Notes: generated by a model not told the origin, from the letters alone. A stretch of 64,000 bases of DNA from Saccharopolyspora thermophila (GCF_014646075.1 NZ_BMMT01000006.1:1-64000), one strand, 5' to 3'; positions 8,843-18,295 are shown, counted from the stretch's first letter. A program made the numbers and translations.

Positions 8843-9044
8843 CTGGTCGGTCTGGCCGCATGCCGCTGCACGGAATGGCGGCATGCGGCGCGACACGTCC
8901 GCACATCCCTGCCGACCCGCGCGTTCGGCGGCTCGGGCGCAGCGCCGGACGGAACAACGGCGCAATCTTTTGCAACGGGACGCGCAACGAGCGGCGGTAG
9001 ATCTTGACTGGATTACTGAGGTGCTGAACCCTGGTCGCCACTTG

Positions 9045-9064
9045 TCATCCGAATCACCGGATGA
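9045..9064. promoter_or_regulatory. Inverted repeat upstream of the amylase gene
   Basis: TCATCCG (9045-9051) and CGGATGA (9058-9064) form a perfect 7 bp inverted repeat with a 6 nt spacer, 53 bp before the amylase start. TTGACT at 9004-9009 may be a -35. Hexamers TTGCAA at 8970-8975 and 9068-9073 recall the CTTGCA motifs around actinomycete MalR-controlled amylase genes. It could be an operator for carbon regulation. Confidence 0.35.
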
Positions 9065-9117
9065 ACATTGCAAGAATTTTCGGAGCACTCCGCGGCATGC
9101 ACGGGGTTGGAGGAAAC

Positions 9118-10506
9118 ATGGTCCGCAGGTCCGCGGTCGCCGCCATGCTCGCGGCGGGTACCGCGTTCGCGCTCGTTCCGCCCGTCGGCACCGCACAGGC
9201 CGCGCCGCCCGGGGACCGCGACGTCACCGCCGTGCTGTTCGAGTGGAACTACGACTCGGTAGCGCGGGAGTGCACCACCACGCTGGGCCCCGCCGGTTAC
9301 GGCTACGTGCAGGTGTCGCCGCCGCAGGAGCACATCCAGGGCCCGCAGTGGTGGACCTCGTACCAGCCGGTGAGCTACCAGATCGCCTCGCGGCTGGGCG
9401 ACCGCGCGGCCTTCCGCAACATGGTCGGCACCTGCCATGCCGCGAGGGTCGGCGTCGTCGTCGACAGCGTGATCAACCACATGGCCGCCGGGGACGGCAC
9501 CGGCACGGGCGGTTCCAGCTACCAGAAGTACTCCTACCCCGGGATCTACTCGCCACCCGATCTCGACAACTGCACGACCTCGATCAACCCGTCGGACTAC
9601 ACCGGCGACCGCTGGCGGGTGCAGAACTGTGAACTTGTCGGTCTCGCCGACCTGGACACCGGCGAGGACCACGTGCGCGGCCGTATCGCGGCCTACCTCG
9701 ACGACCTGCGCTCGCTCGGCGTGGACGGCTACCGGATCGACGCGGCCAAGCACATGAGCCCCGAGGACCTGGTCGCGATCAAATCCCGGCTCGGCGACCC
9801 CCATGCCTACTGGAAGCAGGAGGTCATCCACGGCGAAGGCGAGGTCGTCTCCCCCGCCGAGTATCTGGGCACCGGCGACGTCCAGGAGTTCCGCTATGCC
9901 CGCGACCTGAAGCGGGTCTTCACCGCCGAGAACCTGGCCTACCTCCGGAACTACGGGGAGGGCTGGGGCTACCTGGAGTCCGGCCGGGCGGACGTGTTCG
10001 TCGACAACCACGACACCGAGCGCGGCGGCGACACGCTCAGCTACAAGGACGGCGCGAACTACACGCTGGCCAACGTCTTCATGCTGGCCTGGCCCTACGG
10101 TTCGCCGGACGTGCACTCCGGCTACGAGTTCAGCGACCGTGACGCCGGTCCGCCGAACGGCGGGGTGGTGCGCGCGTGCTGGCAGGACGGCTGGAAGTGC
10201 CAGCACGCCTGGCCCGAGATCCGCTCGATGGTCGGCTTCCGCAACGCCACCCGCGGCCAGGCGGTGACAAACTGGTGGGACAACGGCGCGGACGCCATCG
10301 CGTTCGGTCGCGGCGACAAGGGGTTCGTGGTCATCAACCACGAAGCCACCGCGTTGACGCAGACCTTCCAGACCTCCCTGCCCGCCGGCGACTACTGCGA
10401 CGTGCAGAGCGGCCGCGCGGTCGCCGTCGACTCCGCGGGCCGCTTCACCGCCACCCTCGCACCCAACACCGCACTCGCCCTGCACGTCGGCGTGCGCTCC
10501 TGCTGA
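9118..10506 (+). CDS. Secreted alpha-amylase (GH13)
   Basis: A 462-residue exported GH13 alpha-amylase of the actinomycete/animal type. A signal peptide ends near Ala28 (TAQA). Catalytic residues sit in GYRIDAAKH (nucleophile Asp208), WKQEVIHGE (acid/base Glu235) and FVDNHDTER (Asp299). A C-terminal all-beta domain C follows, and there is no starch-binding module. It hydrolyses internal alpha-1,4 links of starch outside the cell. The ATG at 9118 is chosen because GGAGGAAAC lies just upstream; an earlier in-frame ATG at 9061 overlaps an inverted repeat and lacks a binding site. Confidence 0.93.
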   Translation: MVRRSAVAAMLAAGTAFALVPPVGTAQAAPPGDRDVTAVLFEWNYDSVARECTTTLGPAGYGYVQVSPPQEHIQGPQWWTSYQPVSYQIASRLGDRAAFRNMVGTCHAARVGVVVDSVINHMAAGDGTGTGGSSYQKYSYPGIYSPPDLDNCTTSINPSDYTGDRWRVQNCELVGLADLDTGEDHVRGRIAAYLDDLRSLGVDGYRIDAAKHMSPEDLVAIKSRLGDPHAYWKQEVIHGEGEVVSPAEYLGTGDVQEFRYARDLKRVFTAENLAYLRNYGEGWGYLESGRADVFVDNHDTERGGDTLSYKDGANYTLANVFMLAWPYGSPDVHSGYEFSDRDAGPPNGGVVRACWQDGWKCQHAWPEIRSMVGFRNATRGQAVTNWWDNGADAIAFGRGDKGFVVINHEATALTQTFQTSLPAGDYCDVQSGRAVAVDSAGRFTATLAPNTALALHVGVRSC

Positions 10507-10598
10507 CCTCGGCGCTGGTCGCCCCGAGCCGGCGCCGGGTTCACCCATCCGTGTTAACAGTCATCGAGGGCGGGGGTGCTGAGCCTAACGTCGGTGCC

Positions 10599-11828
10599 AT
10601 GCCCACGCCGAGACCGGGCGCCGCCGACCTCATCCCGTGGCGGATCGTCTGCGAGCAGTCGTCGTCCCCGATGACGCTGCTCGACCAGCATGAGCGCTTC
10701 ATTTTCGTCAACGACGCGTTCTGCGACCTGCTCGGCTACGACCGCGACGAACTCCTCCGGCGACACCAGACCGACCTCATCCACCCCGACGACGTGCGTG
10801 CGCCCTCGCTGTTCGACGAGGTGCTGGCGGACCCCTCCGGGGAGGCAGCCCACGCGTTCCGGGTGGTGCGCTGCGACGGCGAGATCATCTGGCTGCTGCT
10901 GTCCGCGTCGGTGATCCGCGACGACTGCGGCCGAGCGCTGTGCGTGGCTACGGTCGCGCACAACATCACCGACCGGCGCGAGACCGCGCTGCGCTGGCAG
11001 CGCACGTTCGCCCACGCCCCGATCGGCATGGCCCTGCTGGACACCCGCGGCTACTGGACCGAGGTCAACGCGGCGTTCTGCAAACTGCTCGGCTACGAGC
11101 GCGCCGAACTGCTGCGCACCCCGCCGACCCGCCTGACGTACCCGGGCGCGCCAGGGGACTCCGCGCTCACCGACGTGCTCGACGGCCGGGTGGACAGCGC
11201 CAGCTTCCGCAGCTGCCTCCGGCACAAGGCGGGGTACCCGGTGTGGCTGTTCGTCCGTGTCAGCGGCGTGCTCGGCGCCGACGGCCGCCCGGCGCACCTG
11301 GTCGGCCAGTACGAGGAGCTCGGCGCCCGGCGGATGAGCGACACACACCTGGCGCACCTGGCGCTGCACGACCCGCTCACCGGGCTGGCCAACCGCGTCC
11401 TGCTGGGCGACCGGCTCGACCAGCACCTCGCGGAACTGCCGCGCCTGGGCGGCGTGCTCACCGTGCTGCTGGTCGACCTCGACGAGCTCAAACGTGTCAA
11501 CGACCTCCACGGGCACGCGGTCGGGGATCGGATGCTGATGGCGGCCGGGGACGCGTTGCTGCGCTCGGCCAGCCCGGGCGACACCGTGGCGCGCCTCGGC
11601 GGGGACGAGTTCGCGGTGCTCAGCCGCCTGGCGGACCTCCGGGCCGCGCGGGCGTTCCGGGACCGCGTCGAGCGGTTCCTGCGGACCGACGTGCTGGTGT
11701 CGGGCAAGCGGCTGCCGATGCGGGCGAGCGTGGGGCTGGCCACCACGGCCGACGCCACCACGCGCCCGGCGGACCTCCTGCACGCCGCCGACCAGGACAT
11801 GTACACCCGCAAGCGGCGCTGCGTGTAA
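10599..11828 (+). CDS. PAS-PAS-GGDEF diguanylate cyclase
   Basis: A 409-residue cytoplasmic signalling protein with no membrane segment. PAS domain 1 covers about 10-125 (FIFVNDAFCDLLGY), PAS domain 2 about 130-245 (NAAFCKLLGYERAELL), and the GGDEF domain about 250-405, with DPLTGLANR and an intact RLGGDEFAVL active site. It should make cyclic di-GMP from two GTP in response to a PAS-sensed cue. No EAL domain is present. The ATG at 10599 has no obvious ribosome binding site, so the true start could differ by a few codons. Confidence 0.87.
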   Translation: MPTPRPGAADLIPWRIVCEQSSSPMTLLDQHERFIFVNDAFCDLLGYDRDELLRRHQTDLIHPDDVRAPSLFDEVLADPSGEAAHAFRVVRCDGEIIWLLLSASVIRDDCGRALCVATVAHNITDRRETALRWQRTFAHAPIGMALLDTRGYWTEVNAAFCKLLGYERAELLRTPPTRLTYPGAPGDSALTDVLDGRVDSASFRSCLRHKAGYPVWLFVRVSGVLGADGRPAHLVGQYEELGARRMSDTHLAHLALHDPLTGLANRVLLGDRLDQHLAELPRLGGVLTVLLVDLDELKRVNDLHGHAVGDRMLMAAGDALLRSASPGDTVARLGGDEFAVLSRLADLRAARAFRDRVERFLRTDVLVSGKRLPMRASVGLATTADATTRPADLLHAADQDMYTRKRRCV

Positions 11829-11869
11829 CCGCCGGTACGCGGCTCGTTCTGCGCGTCCCCGGCCGCAGC

Positions 11870-11889
11870 AGTGGGACCATGGCCCTGGA
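11870..11889 (+). promoter_or_regulatory. Possible DosR-like box
   Basis: AGTGGGACCATGGCCCTGGA lies 24 bp upstream of the phosphoribosyltransferase start. It matches the mycobacterial DosR consensus TTSGGGACTWWAGTCCCSAA at 12 of 20 positions, including the GGGAC core and the CC of the second half. The link is suggested by the gene content nearby; no DosR/DosS pair is in the window. Confidence 0.35.
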
Positions 11890-11913
11890 GCACCTGCGCG
11901 CAGAAGGGGGTGC

Positions 11914-12567
11914 GTGGACGTGCCGTTCGAGAACCGCGAGGACGCCGGCCGCCGGCTGGCGCAGCAGCTGGAACACCTGCGCGGGGAGGACCCGGTGGTC
12001 CTCGGGCTGCCCCGGGGCGGGGTGGTCGTCGCCTTCGTGGTGGCCCGCGCCCTGGACGCCCCGCTGGACGTCATCGTGGTGCGCAAGCTCGGCGTACCCG
12101 GCCACCGCGAACTCGGCATGGGGGCGATCGGCGAGGGCGACGTGCGGATCATCAACGACGAGGTGCTGTGGAAGACCGGCGTCAGCCCGCGCGACCTGGC
12201 CGAGGTGGAGCGCCGCGAGCGGACCGAGCTGGACCGGCGGGCGCGCCTGCTGCGGGCCGAGCGCCCGCGACTGGACGTGACCGGGCGGACGGTGGTCGTT
12301 GTCGACGACGGCATCGCCACCGGCTCCACCGCGCACGTGGCGTGTCGCGTGGCCCACAAGCAGGGTGCCGGGCGCGTGGTCCTCGCGGTGCCCGTCGCGC
12401 CGCCGCACGCGCTGGAGCGGCTGGCGGAGGTCACCGACGAACAGGTGTGTCTGGAGACACCGGAGTGGTTCGCGGCAATCGGCCAGTGGTACCGCGACTT
12501 CGCGCAGACGTCCGACGCCGAGGTGGTCGAACTGCTCCGGCGCGCCCGGAGCGCTCGCGCCGGTTAG
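11914..12567 (+). CDS. Phosphoribosyltransferase-family protein
   Basis: A 217-residue protein with the type I phosphoribosyltransferase fold. It has VVLGLPRGGVVVAFVVARAL near the N-terminus and the PRPP-binding motif VVVVDDGIATGST in the middle (about 128-140). Stand-alone proteins of this kind are often linked to stress or dormancy loci (Rv0571c-like) and their substrate is unknown. The GTG at 11914 follows GAAGGGGG. It stands 93 bp before a CBS-domain gene and may share its control. Confidence 0.8.
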   Translation: MDVPFENREDAGRRLAQQLEHLRGEDPVVLGLPRGGVVVAFVVARALDAPLDVIVVRKLGVPGHRELGMGAIGEGDVRIINDEVLWKTGVSPRDLAEVERRERTELDRRARLLRAERPRLDVTGRTVVVVDDGIATGSTAHVACRVAHKQGAGRVVLAVPVAPPHALERLAEVTDEQVCLETPEWFAAIGQWYRDFAQTSDAEVVELLRRARSARAG

Positions 12568-12660
12568 GCCCGTGGCGTCGTGCCGCCCACCGCGAGAAGG
12601 CGTCCCGAGCAGGTCCACAACGGTCCCCAGCCAAGGGCAAGGAGCAGCCGAGGAGGAGCC

Positions 12661-13032
12661 ATGCAGGTCGAAGAGGTCTTCCACCCGGGGACGCTGACGT
12701 GCCGCTCGTCCGACTCGCTGCAGGAGGTGGCGAGCCGGATGACCGCCGAACAGGTCGGGGTGCTGGCCGTGCTCGAGGACGACCGGATCGTCGGCGTCAT
12801 CTCCGAGCGGGACGTGGTCCGGGCCGTCGCGCAGAGCGCCGACCCGCGCACCGCCACCGCGGATGCCTTCGCCTCCCACCAGGTCCACACGGCCACCTTC
12901 GGCGAGGACACCCGCGAGGTGGCGCGGCGGATGCTCGACGCCGGAATCCGCCATCTGCCGGTCAAACAGGGCGATGCGGTGGTCGGTGTGATCTCGATGC
13001 GCGACCTGCTGGCGGTCGAGACCTGGTTGTGA
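12661..13032 (+). CDS. Stand-alone CBS-pair protein (Hrp1-like)
   Basis: A 123-residue protein made only of two CBS domains: VGVLAVLEDDRIVGVISERDVVRAV in the first half and HLPVKQGDAVVGVISMRDLL in the second. Such proteins bind adenine nucleotides. Size and layout match Hrp1 (Rv2626c), a DosR-induced mycobacterial protein, although the zinc-binding cysteines of Hrp1 are not evident here. The ATG follows GAGGAGCC. Confidence 0.85.
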   Translation: MQVEEVFHPGTLTCRSSDSLQEVASRMTAEQVGVLAVLEDDRIVGVISERDVVRAVAQSADPRTATADAFASHQVHTATFGEDTREVARRMLDAGIRHLPVKQGDAVVGVISMRDLLAVETWL

Positions 13033-13143
13033 CGGCAGCGCACCCACCGGATCGGATGACAGCGGGCGGGCTTCGTGTGGAAGGACCGCCGGGGCGGCGG
13101 CACAGTGACGTCCTGGACATTCCCGAACGCGGAGGCGAACCCC

Positions 13144-13428
13144 ATGGACATGCCCGTCGTGAACCGATGCACGGCCGAGAACTGCGCCTACAACCAGGAC
13201 CTGGCCTGCCACGCGCTGGCCATCACCGTCGGCGATCCCGCCCACGCCCAGTGCGACACCTTCACCAGCGCCACCGTCCGCGGCGGCAGCCCCGACGCGG
13301 TGGGGCACGTCGGCGCCTGCAAGATGGCGGACTGCCGGCACAACGTCGACCTGGAGTGCCGGGCACCGGGCATCACCGTCGGCTACCAGGACGACATCGT
13401 GGACTGCCTGACCTACCAGCCCGCGTGA
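13144..13428 (+). CDS. DUF1540 protein with two Cys-rich repeats
   Basis: A 94-residue protein consisting of two DUF1540 units: one from Cys9 (C-x4-C-x8-C..C-D-T-F) and one from about Cys59 (CKMADCRHNVDLECRAPGI..C-L-T-Y). Each unit has four conserved cysteines, suggesting a small metal-binding site. Function is unknown. The ATG at 13144 is preceded by GGAGGCGAACCCC. Context is the stress-gene group. Confidence 0.85.
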   Translation: MDMPVVNRCTAENCAYNQDLACHALAITVGDPAHAQCDTFTSATVRGGSPDAVGHVGACKMADCRHNVDLECRAPGITVGYQDDIVDCLTYQPA

Positions 13429-13587
13429 CGCGGTCCGGTTGATCCCACCACCGGCGGGCCACCTCGGGGACACACCCGGGGTGGCCCGCTGCCATCCGGC
13501 ACCACTACGGTCGGTCCGGGTCACATCCGGAGATCGTCGGGCCGGCGCCGCCCTGACCTCCGCAGGCGCCGAACTTGACCTCGACCC

Positions 13588-13606
13588 TTTGGTTAGGCAA
13601 ACCTCA
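13588..13606 (+). promoter_or_regulatory. Iron box (DmdR/IdeR-type operator)
   Basis: TTTGGTTAGGCAAACCTCA closely matches the 19 bp iron-box consensus TTAGGTTAGSCTAACCTAA bound by DmdR1/IdeR with Fe(II). It ends five bases before the ATG of the lipoprotein gene. A TTGACC at 13575-13580 followed after 18 nt by AAACCT would start transcription at or next to that ATG, so the mRNA may be leaderless and the repressor would sit on the -10 region. Confidence 0.8.
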
Positions 13607-13611
13607 TCATC

Positions 13612-14643
13612 ATGTCCGGTTTCCTGAACGGCCTCCGGCAGCGCTCCGCCGCCTGCATCGCCGCGCTCGTCCTGCTGCTCACCGCCTGCTCCGGCAGCCC
13701 CGGCCCGGCAGGCAGCGCGAACGGGCCGACCGCTGCCGAACCCGGTGCCTTCCCGGCGACCATCGCGCACAAGTACGGCACCACGACGGTTACCAAACCG
13801 CCGCAGCGCGTGGTGGCCGTCGGGTTGTCCGACCAGGACGCCCTGCTGGCCCTGGGGGTCGTCCCCGTCGCCACCACGCAGTGGGTCGGCGACTACCCCG
13901 GAGCCGTCGGCCCCTGGGCGCGCGACGAGCTCGGCAGCGCACCGCTCCCGGTGGTCCTGCGACCCGAGAACGGCGTCCAGTTCGAGCGGATCGCCGCGCT
14001 GCGGCCGGACCTGATCGTCGCGTTGTACTCGGGACTGACGCGACAGGACTACGACACGCTGTCGCGGATCGCACCGACGATCGCCCAGCCCGCCGCCTTC
14101 CCCGACTACGGGGTCCCGTGGCAGGAGCAGACGACCACGATCGGCCGGGCCGTGGGCAGACCAGCCCAGGCGCAGCGGCTCGTCGCCGACGTCGAGCGGC
14201 GCTTCGCCGACCTGCGCGGCCGACACCCCGAACTCGCCGGTGCCCGCGGTCTCGTCGCCACCACCTACGACGGGTACTTCGTCTACGGCCCCCAGGACCC
14301 GCGCTCCCGCGTGCTGACCGGGCTCGGCTTCACGCTGCCACCGGGGCTCGACCAGGCGGTCGGCGGCCGGTTCGGCGCGAACATCAGCCGGGAGCGCGCG
14401 GATTTGCTCGACACCGATGCGATCGTGTGGATCGTCGCCGACGGCGGCGAGCAGCTGCGCCGGGACAGCGTGCACAGCAGCCTGCGGGTCGCCCGGGAGG
14501 GGCGGGAGGTGTTCGTCGACGAGACCACCGACGACGGCCGGGCGTTCTCGTTCGCGTCGGTGCTGAGCCTGCCGTACCTGCTCGACCGGCTCACGCCGCG
14601 GCTGGTCGCCGCCCTGGACGGCGACCCGGCGACGCCGGCCTGA
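13612..14643 (+). CDS. Iron-siderophore ABC transporter substrate-binding lipoprotein
   Basis: A 343-residue lipoprotein: positively charged N-terminus, hydrophobic core, and lipobox LTAC with Cys26 as the lipidated residue. The mature part is a class III periplasmic-binding fold with PPQRVVAVGLSDQDALLALG, LRPDLIVALYSG and a DEFAFS-like C-terminal lobe. It would capture ferric siderophore at the cell surface. The iron box overlapping its promoter predicts induction under iron starvation. It heads an operon with two ABC half-transporters. Confidence 0.88.
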   Translation: MSGFLNGLRQRSAACIAALVLLLTACSGSPGPAGSANGPTAAEPGAFPATIAHKYGTTTVTKPPQRVVAVGLSDQDALLALGVVPVATTQWVGDYPGAVGPWARDELGSAPLPVVLRPENGVQFERIAALRPDLIVALYSGLTRQDYDTLSRIAPTIAQPAAFPDYGVPWQEQTTTIGRAVGRPAQAQRLVADVERRFADLRGRHPELAGARGLVATTYDGYFVYGPQDPRSRVLTGLGFTLPPGLDQAVGGRFGANISRERADLLDTDAIVWIVADGGEQLRRDSVHSSLRVAREGREVFVDETTDDGRAFSFASVLSLPYLLDRLTPRLVAALDGDPATPA

Positions 14644-14682
14644 CCCCGCACGGCTCGGGGGTGCGTTGGATCGGAGGTACTC

Positions 14683-16353
14683 GTGCCAACGGCGCGAAGT
14701 GTGCTGTGGGAATCGGTGGCAGCCCAGAAGGGCCGGGTTGCGGGGGCGTCGCTGCTGGCGTGCGCGCACCAGGGCGGCGAGGCACTCGTCCCGGTCGTCA
14801 TCGGCGTGCTCATCGACGCGGCGGTGTCCACCGGGGACGGTGCGGCGCTGGTGCGCTGGCTGGTGATCCTCGGGGTCGTGTTCGCGGTCCTGTCGTTCAG
14901 CTACCGGTTCGCCGCGCGGGCCGCGGAAGGCGCCGCCGAGCACGCCGCGCACCGGTTGCGGTCAGTGGTAACCCAACGTGTGCTCGACCCGCGAGGCGGC
15001 GCCGAAGCCGGTCGGCTGCCGGGTGCTCTGGCGGCCGTCGCGATCGACGACGCCCAGCGCGTCGGCCGGATCGGTGCAGTGCTGCCGTTCGCCGCCGCCG
15101 GACTGGCGGGCCTGCTGGTGAGCGCGGTGGCCCTGCTGCGGATCTCCGTGCCCCTCGGGCTGCTCGTGCTGGTGGGTACGCCTCCTCTGCTGTGGGTGGC
15201 GCACCTGGTCGGCAGGCCGTTGGAACGCCGCAGCGAGGTGGAGCGGGAACGCGCGGCGCACGCCTCCGGCGTGGCCGCCGACCTCGTGGCGGGGTTGCGC
15301 GTCATCAAGGGCATCGGTGCGGAAACCGCCGCGGTGGCCCGGTACCGTGACACCAGCCGCCGGTCCCTGCGGGCGACGTTGCGGGCCGCTCGCGCCCACG
15401 CCGGGCACGACGGGGCGATCCTGGCGCTCACCGGCCTGTTCCTGGCGCTCGTGGCGCTGGTGGGGGCGGAACTGGCGGCGGCCGGGTCGATCAGCGTCGG
15501 CGAGCTGGTGGCCGCGGTGGGGCTCGCCCAGTTCCTGCTGACGCCGTTCCAGATCTTCGCGTGGGGCAACGGGGAACTGGCGCAGGCCCGGGCCTCGGCC
15601 CGGCGGGTCGCCGAGGTGCTGGCCGCGCCGCCCGCGGTCGCGTCCGGCTCGGGCCGACCGCGCGAGGTCGCCGGTCGACTGAGCCTGCGCGGCGTCACGC
15701 ACGGCAGCCTGCGGGGACTGGACCTCGAGGTCGCGCCCGGCGAGCTGGTGGGCGTGGTCGCCGACCCGGCGCACGCGGCCGACCTGCTGGACTGCCTGGG
15801 CCGGGAGGTCGATCCGACGTCGGGCTCGGTGCTGCTGGACGGCACGCGGTTCACCGAGCTCGATCCGCACGAACTGCGCGAGGCCGTCCTGGTGGCCGCC
15901 CACGACGCGCACCTGTTCGCCGGCACCCTGCTGAGCAATGTGGACACTCGTGGCACCGGCGACGTCGAGCGGGCGCTGCGGGCCGCGGCGGCGGACGAGG
16001 TGGCGCGGACGCTGTCCCGCGGCGCGGACTCGCTGATCGCCGAACGCGGCCAGTCGCTGTCCGGTGGGCAGCGGCAGCGGGTGGCGCTGGCCCGCGCGCT
16101 CGCCGCGGACCCGCCGGTGCTCGTACTGCACGATCCGACGACCGCGGTTGACGCGGTGACCGAGTCCCGCATCGCCGAGCAGCTGGCCGACTTCCGGCGC
16201 GGACGCACGACGGTTCTGGTCACCACCTCCCCGGCGCTGCTCGCCGCCACCGACCGCGTCGTGGTGGTCGCGGACGGCGCGGTGACCGCCGAGGGCAGCC
16301 ATGCCGCTCTGGTGCGTTCCGACGCGGGGTACCGGTCGGTGGTGCTGTCGTGA
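14683..16353 (+). CDS. ABC half-transporter with degenerate ATP site (heterodimer partner A)
   Basis: A 556-residue protein with about six membrane helices (1-310) and a C-terminal ATPase. The Walker A position reads VVADPAHAADLL, with no GKS/T, and the residue after Walker B aspartate is Pro (VLVLHDPTTAVDA) instead of Glu. The signature LSGGQRQR is intact. It can therefore complete the partner's ATP site but not hydrolyse at its own. The GTG start follows GGAGGTACTC. Gene order with the iron-regulated lipoprotein suggests siderophore transport, either IrtAB-like import or export. Confidence 0.85.
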   Translation: MPTARSVLWESVAAQKGRVAGASLLACAHQGGEALVPVVIGVLIDAAVSTGDGAALVRWLVILGVVFAVLSFSYRFAARAAEGAAEHAAHRLRSVVTQRVLDPRGGAEAGRLPGALAAVAIDDAQRVGRIGAVLPFAAAGLAGLLVSAVALLRISVPLGLLVLVGTPPLLWVAHLVGRPLERRSEVERERAAHASGVAADLVAGLRVIKGIGAETAAVARYRDTSRRSLRATLRAARAHAGHDGAILALTGLFLALVALVGAELAAAGSISVGELVAAVGLAQFLLTPFQIFAWGNGELAQARASARRVAEVLAAPPAVASGSGRPREVAGRLSLRGVTHGSLRGLDLEVAPGELVGVVADPAHAADLLDCLGREVDPTSGSVLLDGTRFTELDPHELREAVLVAAHDAHLFAGTLLSNVDTRGTGDVERALRAAAADEVARTLSRGADSLIAERGQSLSGGQRQRVALARALAADPPVLVLHDPTTAVDAVTESRIAEQLADFRRGRTTVLVTTSPALLAATDRVVVVADGAVTAEGSHAALVRSDAGYRSVVLS

Positions 16354-18098
16354 CCCGCGAACTGCTGCCCACCGCGTCCGGCAGGCGCACCCTGCGGGCG
16401 GTCGTCGACCTGCTCCGTCCACACCGGACGCTCGCGGCCGGCGCCCTGACGGTGATGGTCGCGGCGACCGGCGTCGGGCTGCTCACCGCGCCGCTGCTGG
16501 GACGCCTGGTCGACACCGCGGCCGCCGGACGCGCGGACTTCGCGGCACCTGTGGCGCTGCTGGGGCTCGTCGCCGTCGTGCGTGGCGCCACGAACGCCTG
16601 GGGTCTGGCGCTGATGTCCCGGCTCGGCGAGACCGCGCTCGCCGCGCTGCGGGAGCGGTTCGTTGAGCGGGCCCTGCGGATGCCGCTGGAGCGTGTCGAG
16701 GCAGCCGGTGCCGGTGACCTGACCTCGCGGGTCACCAACGACGTCTCGGTGGTCGCCCGGACCGTGCGCGAGGGGCTGCCGGAACTGAGCCGTTCGGCGC
16801 TGACCATCGCGCTCACCCTCGTCGGCCTGGCCGTGCTGGACTGGCGCTTCCTGCTCGCCGCACTGGTCGCGGTTCCGGTGCAGGCCAGCGCGGTGCTCTG
16901 GTACGCGCGCCGGGCGATCCCGGTGTATGCGGCGCAACGCGAAGCGGTCGGCGCGCAGCAGCACCAGCTGCTCGACACCATCGGCGGTGCGCGGACCGTG
17001 CGGGCGTTCCGGCTCGGTGACGAGCACCTCTCCCGGGTGCGCGAGCGGTCCCGCGCGGCGGTCGAGTTGTGGCTGGCGGGCATCCGGCTGGCGACGCGCT
17101 TCTTCGCCCGGCTGAACCTGGCCGAGTTCCTCGGCCTGTCCGCGGTCGTGGTCACCGGATTCTGGCTGGTCCGCGACGGCAGCGCGACAATCGGCACGGC
17201 GACCGCCGCGGCGCTGTACTTCCACAGCCTGTTCAACCCGATCAACGCCGCGCTGGCGCTGGTCGACGACGCCCAGTCCGCCGGGGCGAGCCTGGCCCGG
17301 CTGGTCGGGGTGGCCGACCTGCCCGCCGAACCGGAACCCGAGCGCCCCGCCGCCCCGGCTGACGCGTCGGTCAAGATCGCCGACGTCGGCCACGAGTACC
17401 TGCCGGGCCAGCCGGTGCTGCACGGCGTCGACCTCTCGATCGCCCCGCAGGAGCGGGTGGCGCTGGTCGGCGCCAGCGGAGCCGGGAAGACGACGCTGGC
17501 CAAGCTCGTCGCGGGCGTCCACCGCCCGACCCGGGGTTCGATCGCGCTGGGCGGCGTCGCCCTCGACGAGCTCGGGCCGGACGCGACGCGGCGAGCCGTG
17601 GCGCTGATCAGCCAGGAGGTGCACGTCTTCGCCGGGTCCCTCGCCGACGACCTGCGGCTGGCCCAGCCGGACGCGGACGACGAGCAGCTGCGCCGCGCCC
17701 TGGCCGAGGTCGGCGCGCTCGGCTGGGTCGAGGCACTCCCAGCCGGACTGTCCACTGTGGTCGGCGAGGGTGGGCGGCGGCTCACCGTCACGCAGGCCCA
17801 GCAGCTCGCCCTGGCCCGGCTGGTGCTGGCCGACCCGCCGATCGCGATCCTGGACGAGGCGACGGCGGAAGCGGGCAGCGCCGGCGCCCGCGAACTGGAG
17901 GCGGCGGCCGCGAACGCGTTGCGCGGGCGCACCGGCATCGTCGTGGCGCACCGCCTCGCGCAGGCCGCGGCCGCCGATTGGATCGCGGTGCTCGACGCCG
18001 GGCGGATCGTGGAGATCGGCACCCACGACCAGCTCGTCGCCGCGGACGGCCGGTACGCGGCGTTGTGGGCGGCGTGGTCGGGCAGCCGTCAGCGCTGA
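16350..18098 (+). CDS. ABC half-transporter with canonical Walker motifs (heterodimer partner B)
   Basis: A 582-residue half-transporter with six membrane helices (about 30-320) followed by an ATPase. Walker A (GASGAGKTT) and Walker B with catalytic Glu (AILDEATAEAG) are intact, but the signature is VTQAQQ instead of LSGGQ. It is the mirror image of its partner, so the pair would form one working and one dead ATP site. Its GTG start overlaps the partner's stop codon (GTGA), indicating translational coupling and 1:1 assembly. Confidence 0.87.
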   Translation: MTRELLPTASGRRTLRAVVDLLRPHRTLAAGALTVMVAATGVGLLTAPLLGRLVDTAAAGRADFAAPVALLGLVAVVRGATNAWGLALMSRLGETALAALRERFVERALRMPLERVEAAGAGDLTSRVTNDVSVVARTVREGLPELSRSALTIALTLVGLAVLDWRFLLAALVAVPVQASAVLWYARRAIPVYAAQREAVGAQQHQLLDTIGGARTVRAFRLGDEHLSRVRERSRAAVELWLAGIRLATRFFARLNLAEFLGLSAVVVTGFWLVRDGSATIGTATAAALYFHSLFNPINAALALVDDAQSAGASLARLVGVADLPAEPEPERPAAPADASVKIADVGHEYLPGQPVLHGVDLSIAPQERVALVGASGAGKTTLAKLVAGVHRPTRGSIALGGVALDELGPDATRRAVALISQEVHVFAGSLADDLRLAQPDADDEQLRRALAEVGALGWVEALPAGLSTVVGEGGRRLTVTQAQQLALARLVLADPPIAILDEATAEAGSAGARELEAAAANALRGRTGIVVAHRLAQAAAADWIAVLDAGRIVEIGTHDQLVAADGRYAALWAAWSGSRQR

Positions 18099-18295
18099 TG
18101 AGCCGACCGCGGCACGCCGACCGGCTCCGCCGGTGAGCAGGATGCGGGTCACGCCGCAGGGTCAGCGCTGGTCGTGGCGCACCGCCCCAGCGTAGCCGGA
18201 CACGATCACGGTTCGACAACGACGAAAACCGGCGCCCGGCGCCTGCTCGGCGGCGCCCGAGAACCCATTCGTGGGCTCGATCCGGCCCGAGCGGG

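Noticed and set aside
11620..18152. Very long minus-strand open frames (over 1,000 codons) opposite the regulatory and transporter genes
   Set aside because: They are antisense to clearly recognisable proteins, are rich in Arg/Gly/Pro/Ala, lack ribosome binding sites and result from stop-codon scarcity in high-GC DNA.
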